DNA of 64,000 bases, from positions 1-64,000 of the forward strand of contig CAYJFD010000007.1 in assembly GCA_964369605.1 (NCBI GenBank), in the 5' to 3' direction. The translations under genes were made by a program, and so were the position numbers. The notes beneath the pieces are model-generated. The model did not search any database and was not told the origin of the DNA. It was given only the letters and a program-made list of their open reading frames with translations. Positions 14,871 to 24,819 of the stretch are shown here, piece after piece (the stretch's first letter is position 1; each line of letters starts with the position of its first letter). The DNA is from CAYJFD01 sp964369605 (GTDB lineage: Bacteria; Bacteroidota; Bacteroidia; Bacteroidales; UBA932).

Positions 14871-16604
14871 CTAGAATAGCTCTTTTCTTGGGCGTATGTC
14901 TTTGACTCTTAACTGGATATTTGCTAATCCTCTAAAGAAATTCTCAGCGATAGAATAGCATACATCTACAGAGCTTCCTGACTTAATGTGCTCGAAGTGC
15001 TCTGAGCTATTAAAGGCTATAGCTGAAATGTATCTATGTGGCTCATGTTCTTGAATAAGTTCTAATTTCATGTGGCCGCTTTCTGAGCCAACTCTTTTTC
15101 CATTACCATTATCATAGACATTGCTTGTCAAGAATACAGGAGAAAGATTTCCAGGACCAAATGGTTGGAACTGTTTTAATATTCTAAAGAACTTAGGAGT
15201 AATTTGTTTAAAATTTAATTCTGCATCAGCTGTTACTGTTGGTAGTAGCATTTCTTTAGTGATGTGCTCAGCTACATAGGCTTCGAACTTTTCACAGAAT
15301 GGCTCGTAATTCTCTAATTTAATAGTTAATCCTGCTGCATACATATGTCCACCAAAGTTCTCTAAGTATTCAGAGCACTGTTCGATAGCTTCATATAGGT
15401 CAAAGCCTGGAATAGATCTAGCAGAGCCTGTTATCACTCCATTAGACTGTGTGAATACTATTGTTGGTTTATAATAGGCCTCTACTAGTCTAGAAGCTAC
15501 GATACCCACTACCCCTTTATGCCACTGTGGATTAAAAACTATAGTTGATTTCTTTTCATTAAAGCCAGGAGTATCTTTTACCATATTAAGAGCCTGATAA
15601 GTAATCTTACGATCTACTGTTTTTCGCTCATTATTTTGAACATTTATGGTAGCTCCTATGCTTTTCGCATCATCATCATTTCTTGAGATTAGCAAGTCGA
15701 CAGCCGTTCTGCCTGACTCCATTCTTCCTGCAGCGTTGATCCTAGGTCCTATTTTGAATACGATATCGTCTATATAGATTTTATGATTTTCTAGTCCTGA
15801 CAGCTTTATTACCGAGAGTAGACCTTTTCTTGGTGAAGAGTTTAATTTCTCTAAACCATAGTATGCTAGTATTCTATTCTCTCCTACTACTGAAACTAAG
15901 TCGGAAGCGATACTTACAACGACTAAATCTAATAAGTCTCTTACCCACTCAAAAGGCATGTTTTTCTTTATGGCATATGCTTGTACTAGTTTAAAACCTA
16001 CTCCACAGCCTGAAAGATCATCAAAAGGATATTCAGAATCTAATCTTTTAGGATCTAGCACTGCTACTGCCGCAGGTAGTTCATCATCTGGTAGATGGTG
16101 ATCGCATATAATAAAGTCTATGCCTTTTTCTGCGGCATAGGCTACTTTATCTACCGCCTTGATACCGCAGTCTAGTGCTATGATTAGTGTAAAGCCGTTT
16201 TCAGCAGCTAAATCTATACCTTTATAAGATATACCATAACCTTCTTCATAACGGTCTGGTATGTAATAATCTAAATTAGAGTTAAAATTACGTACAAATG
16301 AATACATCAGAGCTACTGCAGTAGTCCCATCTACATCGTAATCTCCGTAAATAAGTATTTTCTCTTTTGTAGTAATGGCCTTGTCTAGTCTCTCCACTGC
16401 TTTATGCATATCCTTCATTAGGAAGGGGTCGTGTAGCTTTCCAAGGTCTGGTCGAAAGAAATCATGCGCTCTATCATAAGTATCGATACCTCTTTGTATT
16501 AACAAGTTAGCAAGAATTTTGTCTATACCAAGATCCTTGCTCAACTGCTCTACTTTTATGGTTTCGCTTTGTGGCTTGAGTTGCCACTTTTTCTCTCTAT
16601 TCAT
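14871..16604 (-). CDS. recJ: Single-stranded-DNA-specific exonuclease RecJ
   Basis: A 5'-3' exonuclease on single-stranded DNA used in recombination and in base-excision and mismatch repair. DHH-family motifs are in place: IYGDYDVDGTTAVALM, LDCGIKAVD, ICDHHLPDDE, then a DHHA1 domain with GPRINAAGRMESG and, later, the glycine-rich ENFGGHMYAAGLTI. The C-terminal OB-fold region follows (about 455-575). The length of 577 aa is usual. The gene is alone on the minus strand, divergent from lysS with an 84-bp gap; a TAATTTTG box at 16612-16619 may be its -7 element. Confidence 0.96.
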   Translation of the reverse strand: MNREKKWQLKPQSETIKVEQLSKDLGIDKILANLLIQRGIDTYDRAHDFFRPDLGKLHDPFLMKDMHKAVERLDKAITTKEKILIYGDYDVDGTTAVALMYSFVRNFNSNLDYYIPDRYEEGYGISYKGIDLAAENGFTLIIALDCGIKAVDKVAYAAEKGIDFIICDHHLPDDELPAAVAVLDPKRLDSEYPFDDLSGCGVGFKLVQAYAIKKNMPFEWVRDLLDLVVVSIASDLVSVVGENRILAYYGLEKLNSSPRKGLLSVIKLSGLENHKIYIDDIVFKIGPRINAAGRMESGRTAVDLLISRNDDDAKSIGATINVQNNERKTVDRKITYQALNMVKDTPGFNEKKSTIVFNPQWHKGVVGIVASRLVEAYYKPTIVFTQSNGVITGSARSIPGFDLYEAIEQCSEYLENFGGHMYAAGLTIKLENYEPFCEKFEAYVAEHITKEMLLPTVTADAELNFKQITPKFFRILKQFQPFGPGNLSPVFLTSNVYDNGNGKRVGSESGHMKLELIQEHEPHRYISAIAFNSSEHFEHIKSGSSVDVCYSIAENFFRGLANIQLRVKDIRPRKELF

Positions 16605-16611
16605 ATAGATG

Positions 16612-16661
16612 CAAAATTAAAAAATATTTTTATATTTATAGCTAAAAATATCTTACATTTG
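16612..16661. promoter_or_regulatory. Divergent -7 boxes for recJ and lysS
   Basis: On the minus strand 16612-16619 reads TAATTTTG, 8 bp before the recJ ATG. On the plus strand 16654-16661 reads TACATTTG, 27 bp before the lysS ATG. Both fit TAnnTTTG. No -33 elements are clear. Confidence 0.35.
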
Positions 16662-16688
16662 TTCTTTATTTACTAAAATCAATCTTAA

Positions 16689-18236
16689 ATGAAAATCAGA
16701 GAGTATAACGAACAAGAACAGAATAGACGAAATGCACTTAATGAACTAGTAAACCTTGGTGTTAATCCTTATCCAGCAGAAGAATATCCAGTAAATGCTT
16801 ATTCAACTGAGATAAAACGTGATTATAACGACGAGGAAAAGAACTTCCAAGATGTATGCGTTGCAGGACGTATCATGGGAAGAAGAATTATGGGTGCAGC
16901 TGCCTTTGTTGAGATTCAAGATAAGGATGGCAGACTTCAGGTCTATATAAAGAGAGATGAAATATGTCCAGGAGAAGATAAGACCTTATACAACACTGTT
17001 TTCAAAAAACTTTTAGATATCGGGGATATAATAGGTGTAAAAGGTCGAGTATTCATAACTCAGACTGGAGCACTTTCAGTTCACGCTCGTGAGTTTACTG
17101 TATTAAGTAAGTCTCTAAGGGTTCTTCCTATCGTAAAAGAGAAAGAAGGTGAAGTTTATGACGCGTTCAGTGATACAGAACTAAGATATAGACAAAGATA
17201 TGTCGATCTAATAGTTAATCCTCACGTTAAAGATACATTTGTTAAAAGATCTAAGATAATGACAGCTATGCGTCGCTACTTTGACGCTGCTGGTTATATG
17301 GAAGTAGAAACACCTGTGTTACAGTCTATCCCTGGTGGTGCGAATGCTAGACCATTTATTACTCACCATAACACTCTAGATATGCCTCTTTATTTAAGAA
17401 TCGCTAATGAGCTTTACTTAAAGAGACTTATAGTTGGAGGTTTTGATGGAGTTTACGAATTCTCAAGAAACTTTAGAAACGAAGGTATGGATAAGACCCA
17501 TAACCCTGAGTTTACGGTGATGGAAATCTATGTAGCATATAAAGACTACAAGTGGATGATGGAATTTACTGAGAAGATGATTGAGAATATCGCACTAGAG
17601 CTTCACGGAAAGACACTTCTTCCACTAGATGGAAAGGAAATCGAATTCAAGGCTCCTTATAGAAGACTTTCTATGCTTGATGCTATTAAAGAATATGCTG
17701 GTGTAGATGTAAGCAATATGAACGAGGACGAGATAAGAGATATCTGTAAGCAAAAGCACATCGCTGTAGATAATAGTATGGGTAGAGGTAAATTAATCGA
17801 TGAATTATTTGCAGAGTTTTGCGAGCACCAACTTATACAGCCTACATTTATCACGGACTATCCAAAGGAATTATCTCCTCTTACAAAAGAGCATAGAGAT
17901 AACCCACAGCTTACAGAGAGATTCGAGTTATTTGTTAACGGCAAGGAACTTGCCAATGCCTATAGCGAGTTAAATGACCCTATCGATCAGTTAGAGCGTT
18001 TCCACGATCAGTTAAAATTAAAGGAGCGTGGTGATGATGAGGCGATGTTTATCGATATGGACTTTGTTAGAGCATTAGAGTATGGTATGCCTCCTACTTC
18101 GGGTATGGGTATAGGAATAGACCGCTTAGTGATGTTCTTAACTGATAATACTTCTATTCAGGATGTTCTTTTCTTCCCTCAGATGAGACCAGAGAAGACA
18201 GAAGACAGCCAAGAGGACCAACAGAACGAAGAATAA
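16689..18236 (+). CDS. lysS: Lysyl-tRNA synthetase, class II
   Basis: Charges tRNA-Lys. The N-terminal OB-fold anticodon-binding domain (about 55-155, including VAGRIMGRRIMG and FVEIQDKDGRLQVYI) is followed by the class II core: motif 1 around KTHRSK-like FVKRSKIMTAMRRYF, motif 2 FRNEGMDKTHNPEFT and motif 3 GMGIGIDRLVMFLTD. Length 515 aa plus an acidic Gln-rich tail (EDSQEDQQNEE) is typical. The next gene starts 1 bp after the stop, so they are co-transcribed. Confidence 0.97.
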   Translation: MKIREYNEQEQNRRNALNELVNLGVNPYPAEEYPVNAYSTEIKRDYNDEEKNFQDVCVAGRIMGRRIMGAAAFVEIQDKDGRLQVYIKRDEICPGEDKTLYNTVFKKLLDIGDIIGVKGRVFITQTGALSVHAREFTVLSKSLRVLPIVKEKEGEVYDAFSDTELRYRQRYVDLIVNPHVKDTFVKRSKIMTAMRRYFDAAGYMEVETPVLQSIPGGANARPFITHHNTLDMPLYLRIANELYLKRLIVGGFDGVYEFSRNFRNEGMDKTHNPEFTVMEIYVAYKDYKWMMEFTEKMIENIALELHGKTLLPLDGKEIEFKAPYRRLSMLDAIKEYAGVDVSNMNEDEIRDICKQKHIAVDNSMGRGKLIDELFAEFCEHQLIQPTFITDYPKELSPLTKEHRDNPQLTERFELFVNGKELANAYSELNDPIDQLERFHDQLKLKERGDDEAMFIDMDFVRALEYGMPPTSGMGIGIDRLVMFLTDNTSIQDVLFFPQMRPEKTEDSQEDQQNEE

Positions 18237-18237
18237 A

Positions 18238-19023
18238 ATGTTTATAGACAGTATTAGCTCTGCACAGAATCCCAAGATTAAGGATTTACTAAACCTCCAA
18301 GAGAAATCTAAGTATCGCAAGGAGAAGGGATTAATCGTAATCGAGGGTGAAAGAGAGCTTAAGATATGCGCAGAAGGTGGTTTCAGTATTGAGACCATCT
18401 TTTTCTGCGAAGAATATATTGGTATTGATGCCTTAAGGGAGTTTAAAGCAAATAGATACTACTCTCTAAGCAAAGAGCTGTACAGTAAAGTTGCATATAG
18501 GGGTACAACAGAAGGTGTTATTGCCTTGGCAATATCAAAAGAAAGAACCCTCGGCAGCCTTGTTCTAGGCGAAGCCCCTCTTATTTTAGTGGTAGAAGGT
18601 ATTGAAAAACCAGGGAACCTTGGAGCCATTTTGAGGAGTGCAGATGCTGCTGCCGTTGACGCAGTTATAGTGTGTGACTATAATGGCGATATTTATAATC
18701 CAAATACTATACGCTCAAGTATAGGTGGGGTCTTCAGTACGCAGCTTATCACAGCTAGTAGTGAGTCAACTATAGAGTGGTTAAAGGCTCATAAAGTTCA
18801 AATAGTTACAGCCCAGTTACAGGATTCTCTTTTATACTATGACACTGATATGACTAAGGCGACAGCAATAGTTGTAGGTGCAGAAGATAAGGGTTTATCG
18901 AATATGTGGAGGGAGGCCTCAGATGCAAAAATCCGTATTCCCATGCTAGGGAAATTAGATTCTTTGAATGTCTCTGTATCTGCTGCTATTCTTTGTTTTG
19001 AAGCGCTAAGACAACGCTCTTAG
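18238..19023 (+). CDS. SPOUT-family RNA 2'-O-methyltransferase (TrmH/SpoU type)
   Basis: Three SpoU motifs mark a SAM-dependent RNA ribose methyltransferase: LVVEGIEKPGNLGAILRSAD (motif 1), IVVGAEDKGLS (motif 2) and LDSLNVSVSAAILCFEALRQR (motif 3, knot). The N-terminal 100 residues form a substrate-binding domain starting SAQNPKIKDLLNL. The exact target nucleotide (rRNA or tRNA) cannot be read from sequence. It is distinct from the RlmB-like enzyme at 54419. It follows lysS by 1 bp, and its stop overlaps the convergent permease gene by 4 bp. Confidence 0.9.
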   Translation: MFIDSISSAQNPKIKDLLNLQEKSKYRKEKGLIVIEGERELKICAEGGFSIETIFFCEEYIGIDALREFKANRYYSLSKELYSKVAYRGTTEGVIALAISKERTLGSLVLGEAPLILVVEGIEKPGNLGAILRSADAAAVDAVIVCDYNGDIYNPNTIRSSIGGVFSTQLITASSESTIEWLKAHKVQIVTAQLQDSLLYYDTDMTKATAIVVGAEDKGLSNMWREASDAKIRIPMLGKLDSLNVSVSAAILCFEALRQRS

Positions 19024-20276
19024 TTCATTTTTATAGTTTTAGATGGGGATATTTTTGATATAAATAGAGATGGAATTAACATCACTAATATCATTAATAA
19101 CCAAGCGATTATATTCACTAAAAGCCATAGCCCAAAATCTAATCTCACCGGGACAAAATCAATAAAGTAATTTGCAGGATCTAATTTGATAATTCTTGTG
19201 TACTTTAAAAGAAAATAGATAGCTAGGAATATACTATTTCCTATAATTAGGCCTTTGTGTACGAGATACTGCGCTCTATATATAAATACCTTTGAGATAG
19301 CAAAACTCTTCATTCCTAGTGCCTTTAGTATTCCTATCATAGATATCTTTTCGAATAGTATAATTAGAAGTCCAGATACCATATTAAAGGCTGCTACAAT
19401 AAGCATTAATATAATTATTATCAACACATTATAATCTAATAAATTCAGCCAATCAAAGATTTGTGGATAAATATTCTCTATGCGTTTTACTGCTACTGAA
19501 GAATCGCTCTGCTGGCTTTCATTCATGATGATCCTATCTATTTGTGCATTTAATTTTTGTTTCTCTCTGTTGCTAATATCTGCATCAAATCGGAGTTCTA
19601 GGCTAGATACCTGATTCTTTTCTAGCTTATTTAGTCTTTGTATGTGGCGCATATCAACTATAACTAGGTTTCTGTCAAGTTCCTGCATATTCAGGCTATA
19701 TAGGCCACTTATAGTAAATGATCTCAGTCTTACTTCTGGGGATATAAAATAACATCTAAGTTTATCTCCTACTTTATAGCCCATAATTTTTGCCATAGAC
19801 TCAGAGATTAGCACCTGATCTGTCATAGATTCAGAGTTGAATTTCGGAAGTTTACCCTCTACTAGTGCTTCCTTATAGAAACTTACATTTGCACTCGAAT
19901 CATAACCCTTGAATACTACTCCTTCTACTTGTTGCGTTGTTTGTAGGACCCCAGGTTTATATAGAGTAGAGTTGATATAGTCAACTCCTTCAAGCTTGGT
20001 AATAGATGTAAGATAAGAAAGGTCTTTATTTATGAAATACTCTTCCGTATCTGGCTTTGCACCTGGATATGCTATATTTAAATCACCTGCAAAACCTTTT
20101 AGTTTAGAACTTATTTGATAGCTAAAGCCACTACTAACTGATATAGCAATAAGTGTTATCAAAAGACTCATAGCGATGGAAAAGACTAGAACTGAGTTAC
20201 TAGTGGAGCTAAGGGCTTTCTTTCCATTAGTATTTTGTATTGATATTCTTTTCGCTATATATTTGCTGAGATTCAT
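19020..20276 (-). CDS. LolC/E-like ABC transporter permease (FtsX family)
   Basis: 418 aa with the MacB/FtsX layout: an N-terminal membrane segment (about 27-50), a large periplasmic domain (about 55-270), and three C-terminal membrane segments, the first followed by EKISMIGILKALGMKSF, the cytoplasmic coupling motif typical of FtsX/LolE. It would move lipoproteins from the inner membrane toward the outer membrane or act in a related mechanotransmission role. No ATPase partner gene lies next to it, so a LolD-like subunit must be encoded elsewhere. Confidence 0.85.
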   Translation of the reverse strand: MNLSKYIAKRISIQNTNGKKALSSTSNSVLVFSIAMSLLITLIAISVSSGFSYQISSKLKGFAGDLNIAYPGAKPDTEEYFINKDLSYLTSITKLEGVDYINSTLYKPGVLQTTQQVEGVVFKGYDSSANVSFYKEALVEGKLPKFNSESMTDQVLISESMAKIMGYKVGDKLRCYFISPEVRLRSFTISGLYSLNMQELDRNLVIVDMRHIQRLNKLEKNQVSSLELRFDADISNREKQKLNAQIDRIIMNESQQSDSSVAVKRIENIYPQIFDWLNLLDYNVLIIIILMLIVAAFNMVSGLLIILFEKISMIGILKALGMKSFAISKVFIYRAQYLVHKGLIIGNSIFLAIYFLLKYTRIIKLDPANYFIDFVPVRLDFGLWLLVNIIAWLLMILVMLIPSLFISKISPSKTIKMN

Positions 20277-20295
20277 AAGTTTTGCGATTAAACTT

Positions 20296-20323
20296 CAAAG
20301 TTATGGATTTTTTTCTAAATTTG
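20296..20323. promoter_or_regulatory. Divergent -7 boxes between the permease and DUF4293 genes
   Basis: The minus strand at 20296-20303 reads TAACTTTG, 19 bp before the permease start. The plus strand at 20316-20323 reads TAAATTTG, 21 bp before the DUF4293 start. Both fit TAnnTTTG without an evident -33. Confidence 0.35.
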
Positions 20324-20344
20324 TCGCTCAAAATTTAACTAAAT

Positions 20345-20764
20345 ATGCTTTACAGAAAACAGACCCTATTTATCTTAGCGACTATCGGATTGCTTATTTC
20401 TCTTTTCTTTTTACCTATGATTACCTTTATAGGCGGCGAAGAAAAAATCACATATCTAGAATACTTTCCATCAGCAGTGATGGTAGTTCTATCACTTATT
20501 CTTTGCATCTCAACACTTTCATTACATAAGAAACCTCTAGTACAAACTAGAGTATCAGGTCTTACCTCGTTAATACTTGTTGGATTCCAATCTTTACTAG
20601 CAGTAAAATATTTTCAACGCGTGGAAGAGATGTCATTTTCGATTTCTACCGTCTTCCCTATTATCGCTGCGATTCTTATGTTTATCGCGATGAGATTAAT
20701 CGCAAGAGATGTTGCCATACTTATGGCCTCACAACGCCTTCGCTCTCCTCGTCGTAGACGCTAG
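20345..20764 (+). CDS. DUF4293 family membrane protein
   Basis: A small inner-membrane protein (139 aa) with four predicted membrane segments (about 6-26, 40-58, 70-86 and 98-115) and a basic C-terminus ending SPRRRR. The layout, the RMARD-like LIARDVAILMAS segment after the last membrane helix and the size match the Bacteroidota-specific DUF4293 family. Function is unknown. It stands alone between divergent and convergent neighbours. Confidence 0.75.
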   Translation: MLYRKQTLFILATIGLLISLFFLPMITFIGGEEKITYLEYFPSAVMVVLSLILCISTLSLHKKPLVQTRVSGLTSLILVGFQSLLAVKYFQRVEEMSFSISTVFPIIAAILMFIAMRLIARDVAILMASQRLRSPRRRR

Positions 20765-20765
20765 T

Positions 20766-22753
20766 TTACTTCGTACAGTAACGTTTTATAGCGCTATACG
20801 CATCCCCAACACCTAATTCACCGGCTTTACTCAAGTCGATGCATCCTTTCTCTTGATCTTTTAAATAAATCAAGATTAGACCTCTATTGTAGTAAGCCTC
20901 ACCTATATTTGTGTGATAATAAAGTGCTTGGGTGTAATACTGAATAGCTGTTAGAAAGTCCTTGGAATGAGAGTACATATTTCCAAGATTATAATACGAA
21001 TAAGGAAACTCTGGATATAGTTTGATAACTTCCAACATATCAGCTATAGCCTCACTATAATCATAATTCTGAGAAATACTATTGTCCACTTGAACATTCG
21101 TAGTCGACTTACTATTAAGGCTTAAAGTTCGAACATTATTACTCATCGTTGAGATAAAATCTATAGTCTCAGACTTTAAGACACCTCTATTAAAATATAG
21201 AAAAGCATTATTTGGATCCTTATCTATAGCTAAATTATACTGCTCTAGGGCAGTATTAAACTGCTTATCCTCAGCCATTAAAAGAGCCATCGCAAAATAA
21301 TCCAGTGCACTAGCCTCTTTCGAGGCAATATCGTCTCTTAATCTATCCACAAGCTGTGCCTTAGCAAAACTAGTGTTCTTTTGCTGCTCCCCTGGTGAAA
21401 GAGTGACAAAAATAGGTATTGACTGCATAAAGTCTCTTAACTCCTTACTTTCATAATTCTTCTGTAGGGCAAGATATCTCCCTTCACTCTCTGAGAGGAC
21501 AAACTCAAAAAGAGGTTTTAGCTTTAAGTCGACATTTCGGTATTGAAGTAGTTCATCATTGAACTGCTTTTTTGCAAAATCAGCATCTAATGCAAGAAGG
21601 TGGTCATATTTTTTTGTGGTATCTGCAAAAGAAAAATCTGAATTAGATCCTTTTGTATTCGAGTTGTAGGCCTTTACTTTCTGCTGGGCTATATTATAAT
21701 CTTCTTTAGCTGAAGCATATAAGCCGAGTTGGTTCTTCACATAAGATCTATTTAGATAGGCATTTGAGAAATCAGGATAAAGCTCTATGGCTGTACTATA
21801 ATCTCGCATAGCCTCTTCATATCTTTGTAACTCAANNNNNNNNNNTTATAATATGTTAAAACATTACTCGGATTAATAGCCAAGACTTTATTATAATCAT
21901 TTAGAGCATCTCCATATTTCCCTATCTGTGAATTCATTAGGGCCCTATTATATAGTGAAAGGGAATTATTTGGTTCACTTTCCAAAACCTTGTCTAAATC
22001 TGAGAATGCACCGTCTATATCTTTTTGCTCGTATTTAATTATAGACCTATTAAAATATGCATAGGTACTACTAGGATCAAGCATTATAGCCATATCTAAA
22101 TCCTTTATAGCTTCTTCTTTGCGACCTTGTAGGTTAAGAAGGTTTGATCTACGAATATATGATTCTGCTTCAAAAAAGTTAACAGATATGGCCTTATTAT
22201 AGTCGCTCATAGCTTTTAAAGTGTCCCCTAGATACAAGTATGAAGCTCCTCTATTTAAATAGGCCTCATTAGATCTAGAATTATGAAGTAGAAATTTATC
22301 AAAATCATTTATAGCATCTTCGAATCTTTGAGATAAAAGATAGGTTACTCCCCTACTAAAATATAAATCATAAAAGCTAGGTTGAAGCTTTAATGCTCGT
22401 TCAAAATCGCCTAGAGCTTCATTATATTTTCCTACTCGACTTAGAGTGATAGCCCTATAATGATAGGCTGAAGTATAGAGTGGATTTAGAATTATAGTTG
22501 AGTTGAAATCGTCATTTGCGCCTAATAAATCACCAAGATTATATTTAGCTATACCTCTGAAAAAGTAGGCCTCATACAAATAATCGTCAATTTGTATGAG
22601 TTTATTGAAATCTAAAATAGCTGAAGAATATCTTCCCTCTGACAGAGAATGACGCCCTCTATTTAAAAGAAAGTCTTTGTCGTACTGGGCCATGCTTGAA
22701 AAAGAGACAAGTAGGAAAAGAAAGGCTAAAGATATTTTTTTTAGGTATAACAT
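20766..22753 (-). CDS. Exported tetratricopeptide-repeat protein, interrupted by an assembly gap
   Basis: One gene is split by ten Ns at 21836-21845. The upstream part has a signal peptide (MLYLKKISLAFLFLLVSFSSMAQ) and about nine TPRs (A-[YF]-x-N-R-[GA]-x-x-x-x-x-[LI]-G units of 34 residues). The downstream part continues with ELQRYEEAMRDYSTAIELYP, in another frame only because the N-run has an arbitrary length; the true gap must be 2 modulo 3 bases. I set the start at the ATG at 22753, because a matching promoter (22772-22803) and the signal peptide both support it, not at the ATG at 22822. The protein is probably a periplasmic scaffold; partners are unknown. Confidence 0.8.
21836..21845. 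other. Assembly gap (10 Ns) inside the TPR gene
   Basis: Ten unknown bases lie inside a region of 102-bp TPR-coding repeats. Repeat collapse is the likely cause, so one or more repeat units may be missing from this window. Confidence 0.98.
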
Positions 22754-22771
22754 TTTTGTAAATTTGCAATT

Positions 22772-22803
22772 CAAAGATATAATAAAAAGAAGTAAAGCAC
22801 AAA
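22772..22803 (-). promoter_or_regulatory. Bacteroidota promoter of the TPR gene
   Basis: On the minus strand TTTG (22800-22803), a 20-bp spacer and TATCTTTG (22772-22779) match the consensus, 18 bp before the ATG at 22753. The -33 element overlaps the uvrB translation start. A plus-strand TAAATTTG at 22759-22766 may be the -7 box of uvrB, so the two promoters are interleaved. Confidence 0.65.
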
Positions 22804-22804
22804 T

Positions 22805-24802
22805 ATGCCCTTTAAAATCCATTCACAATACAAACCTGCAGGTGATCAGCCAGAGGCTATCAGACAAATATGTAACTCTATAGATGCAGGTAGTCAAGCA
22901 CTTACGTTAATGGGTGTAACGGGGTCAGGAAAGACTTTTACTATGGCGAATGTTATAGAAAAATTACAGCGCCCTACCCTTATTCTAAGCCATAATAAAA
23001 CGCTTGCAGCTCAGCTATATGGAGAATTCAAATCATTTTTTCCTGATAATGCAGTTGAGTACTTTGTATCTTACTACGACTACTACCAACCTGAAGCTTA
23101 TATTCCAACTACTGATACCTATATAGAGAAGGATCTAAGTATTAATGATGAAATAGAAAAATTACGTCTTAGTGCGTCCTCAGCGCTTCTATCAGGTCGA
23201 AGAGATGTGATAGTTATTTCCAGCGTTTCTTGTCTTTATGGTATAGGAAATCCTGATGATTTTCACGACAACACTATACACATTCGAAAGGGGGAGCTTC
23301 GTAGTCGAACCTCATTATTATACAGTTTAATTGACTCACTATACAGTAGAAATGATATTGATTTTAAGAGAGGTAGTTTTAGAGTGAAGGGTGACAGTAT
23401 CGATATCTTTCTTGCTTACGCAGATAGTGCGTATAGAATTATTTTCTTTGGTGATGAGGTCGAGAGTATAGAATTACTTGACCCTATAACAGGTCTTGTA
23501 GGTGATGAACTTTCTGAGGCATTCATTTATCCTGCAAATATCTTCACTACGACTAAGGAGCGAACAATTAAGGGTATAAAACATATTCAAGATGATCTTT
23601 GCAGTCAATTTGACTATTTTAACGAGATCGGAAAGTTTCAAGAGGCAAACCGTCTTAAAAAAAGAGTAGAATTCGATATAGAGATGATCAAAGAATTAGG
23701 TTACTGCCCTGGTATCGAAAATTATTCAAGATATTTTGACGGAAGAAAGGAAGGAGATAGACCATTCTGTCTTATTGATTACTTCCCAGATGACTTCTTA
23801 ACCTTTATTGATGAGAGTCACGTTACCTTACCCCAAGTTAGAGCTATGTATGGTGGGGATCGTTCTAGAAAGGAGAATTTGATTAGTTACGGGTTTCGTC
23901 TTACTGCAGCAGCAGATAATAGACCACTAAAGTTTGACGAATTTGAAAATATAATTAAAGATCGAGTATTTGTTAGTGCTACACCTGGTAATTACGAATT
24001 AGAATATAGTCAGGGTGAGATAGTTGAACAAATAGTTCGACCAACAGGATTACTCGATCCAGTTATAGATATAAGACCTTCTGAGAATCAGATCGACGAT
24101 CTACTCGAAGAGATAGAAGTTAGAGCCGAAAAGGATGAAAAAGTAATCGTTACTACTTTGACAAAGAGGATGGCTGAAGAATTGGAAAAGTATCTTACTA
24201 AAAAATCAGTAAGGTGTCGTTATATTCACTCAGATGTAGATACCCTCGAGAGGGTTGAAATTATAGAAGACTTCAAAGCAGGACGTTTTGATGTCCTGAT
24301 AGGAGTTAATCTTTTAAGAGAAGGTTTAGACATACCTTCTGTCTCACTTGTAGCCATCATAGATGCTGATAAAGAAGGCTTTCTACGCTCAGATAGAGCT
24401 CTTACTCAGATCGCTGGACGTGCAGCTAGAAACTTAAATGGTTTGGTAATTATGTATGCTGATAATATTACAGACTCTATGAGTAGGACTATTAATGAAA
24501 CAAATAGACGAAGAGAAAAGCAGAAGGAGTATAACCGTATTCATAATATTACCCCTACTCAAGTGAAAAGCGATAGTAAAAATATTCTCGTTTCATCTGA
24601 TAGATATAAGGATAATAATCAAGATGAGCACAAGAGTTATCTTTTCGAAGAACCTGTACTATCGAAAATGAGCCCTAAACAGTTACATAAGGCCATAGAA
24701 GAGAGTAAGAAAAAAATGGAAGATGCAGCTAAAGAAATGGACTTTTTACAAGCTGCAAAATACAGGGATGAAATGTATGAACTTAAAAAGCTCTTAAAAT
24801 AG
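22805..24802 (+). CDS. uvrB: Excinuclease ABC subunit B (UvrB)
   Basis: The damage-verifying helicase-like subunit of nucleotide excision repair. Walker A GVTGSGKTF near residue 38, the beta-hairpin region YYDYYQPEAYIP, LIDYFPDDFLTFIDESHVT with the DEXD box, helicase motifs V/VI (VLIGVNLLREGLDIPSVSLV, TQIAGRAARN) and a C-terminal UVR motif (about 625-660) that contacts UvrC. The length of 665 aa is normal. rel and uvrA follow with gaps of 17 and 18 bp on the same strand, which puts two Uvr subunits and a stringent-response enzyme in one operon. Confidence 0.98.
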   Translation: MPFKIHSQYKPAGDQPEAIRQICNSIDAGSQALTLMGVTGSGKTFTMANVIEKLQRPTLILSHNKTLAAQLYGEFKSFFPDNAVEYFVSYYDYYQPEAYIPTTDTYIEKDLSINDEIEKLRLSASSALLSGRRDVIVISSVSCLYGIGNPDDFHDNTIHIRKGELRSRTSLLYSLIDSLYSRNDIDFKRGSFRVKGDSIDIFLAYADSAYRIIFFGDEVESIELLDPITGLVGDELSEAFIYPANIFTTTKERTIKGIKHIQDDLCSQFDYFNEIGKFQEANRLKKRVEFDIEMIKELGYCPGIENYSRYFDGRKEGDRPFCLIDYFPDDFLTFIDESHVTLPQVRAMYGGDRSRKENLISYGFRLTAAADNRPLKFDEFENIIKDRVFVSATPGNYELEYSQGEIVEQIVRPTGLLDPVIDIRPSENQIDDLLEEIEVRAEKDEKVIVTTLTKRMAEELEKYLTKKSVRCRYIHSDVDTLERVEIIEDFKAGRFDVLIGVNLLREGLDIPSVSLVAIIDADKEGFLRSDRALTQIAGRAARNLNGLVIMYADNITDSMSRTINETNRRREKQKEYNRIHNITPTQVKSDSKNILVSSDRYKDNNQDEHKSYLFEEPVLSKMSPKQLHKAIEESKKKMEDAAKEMDFLQAAKYRDEMYELKKLLK

Positions 24803-24819
24803 AAAACACTTGAACTTAT

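Noticed and set aside
21785..22822. Two separate TPR genes or a frameshifted pseudogene
   Set aside because: The break coincides with the N-run, and both sides continue the same repeat family. The promoter at 22772-22803 also rules out the upstream ATG at 22822.
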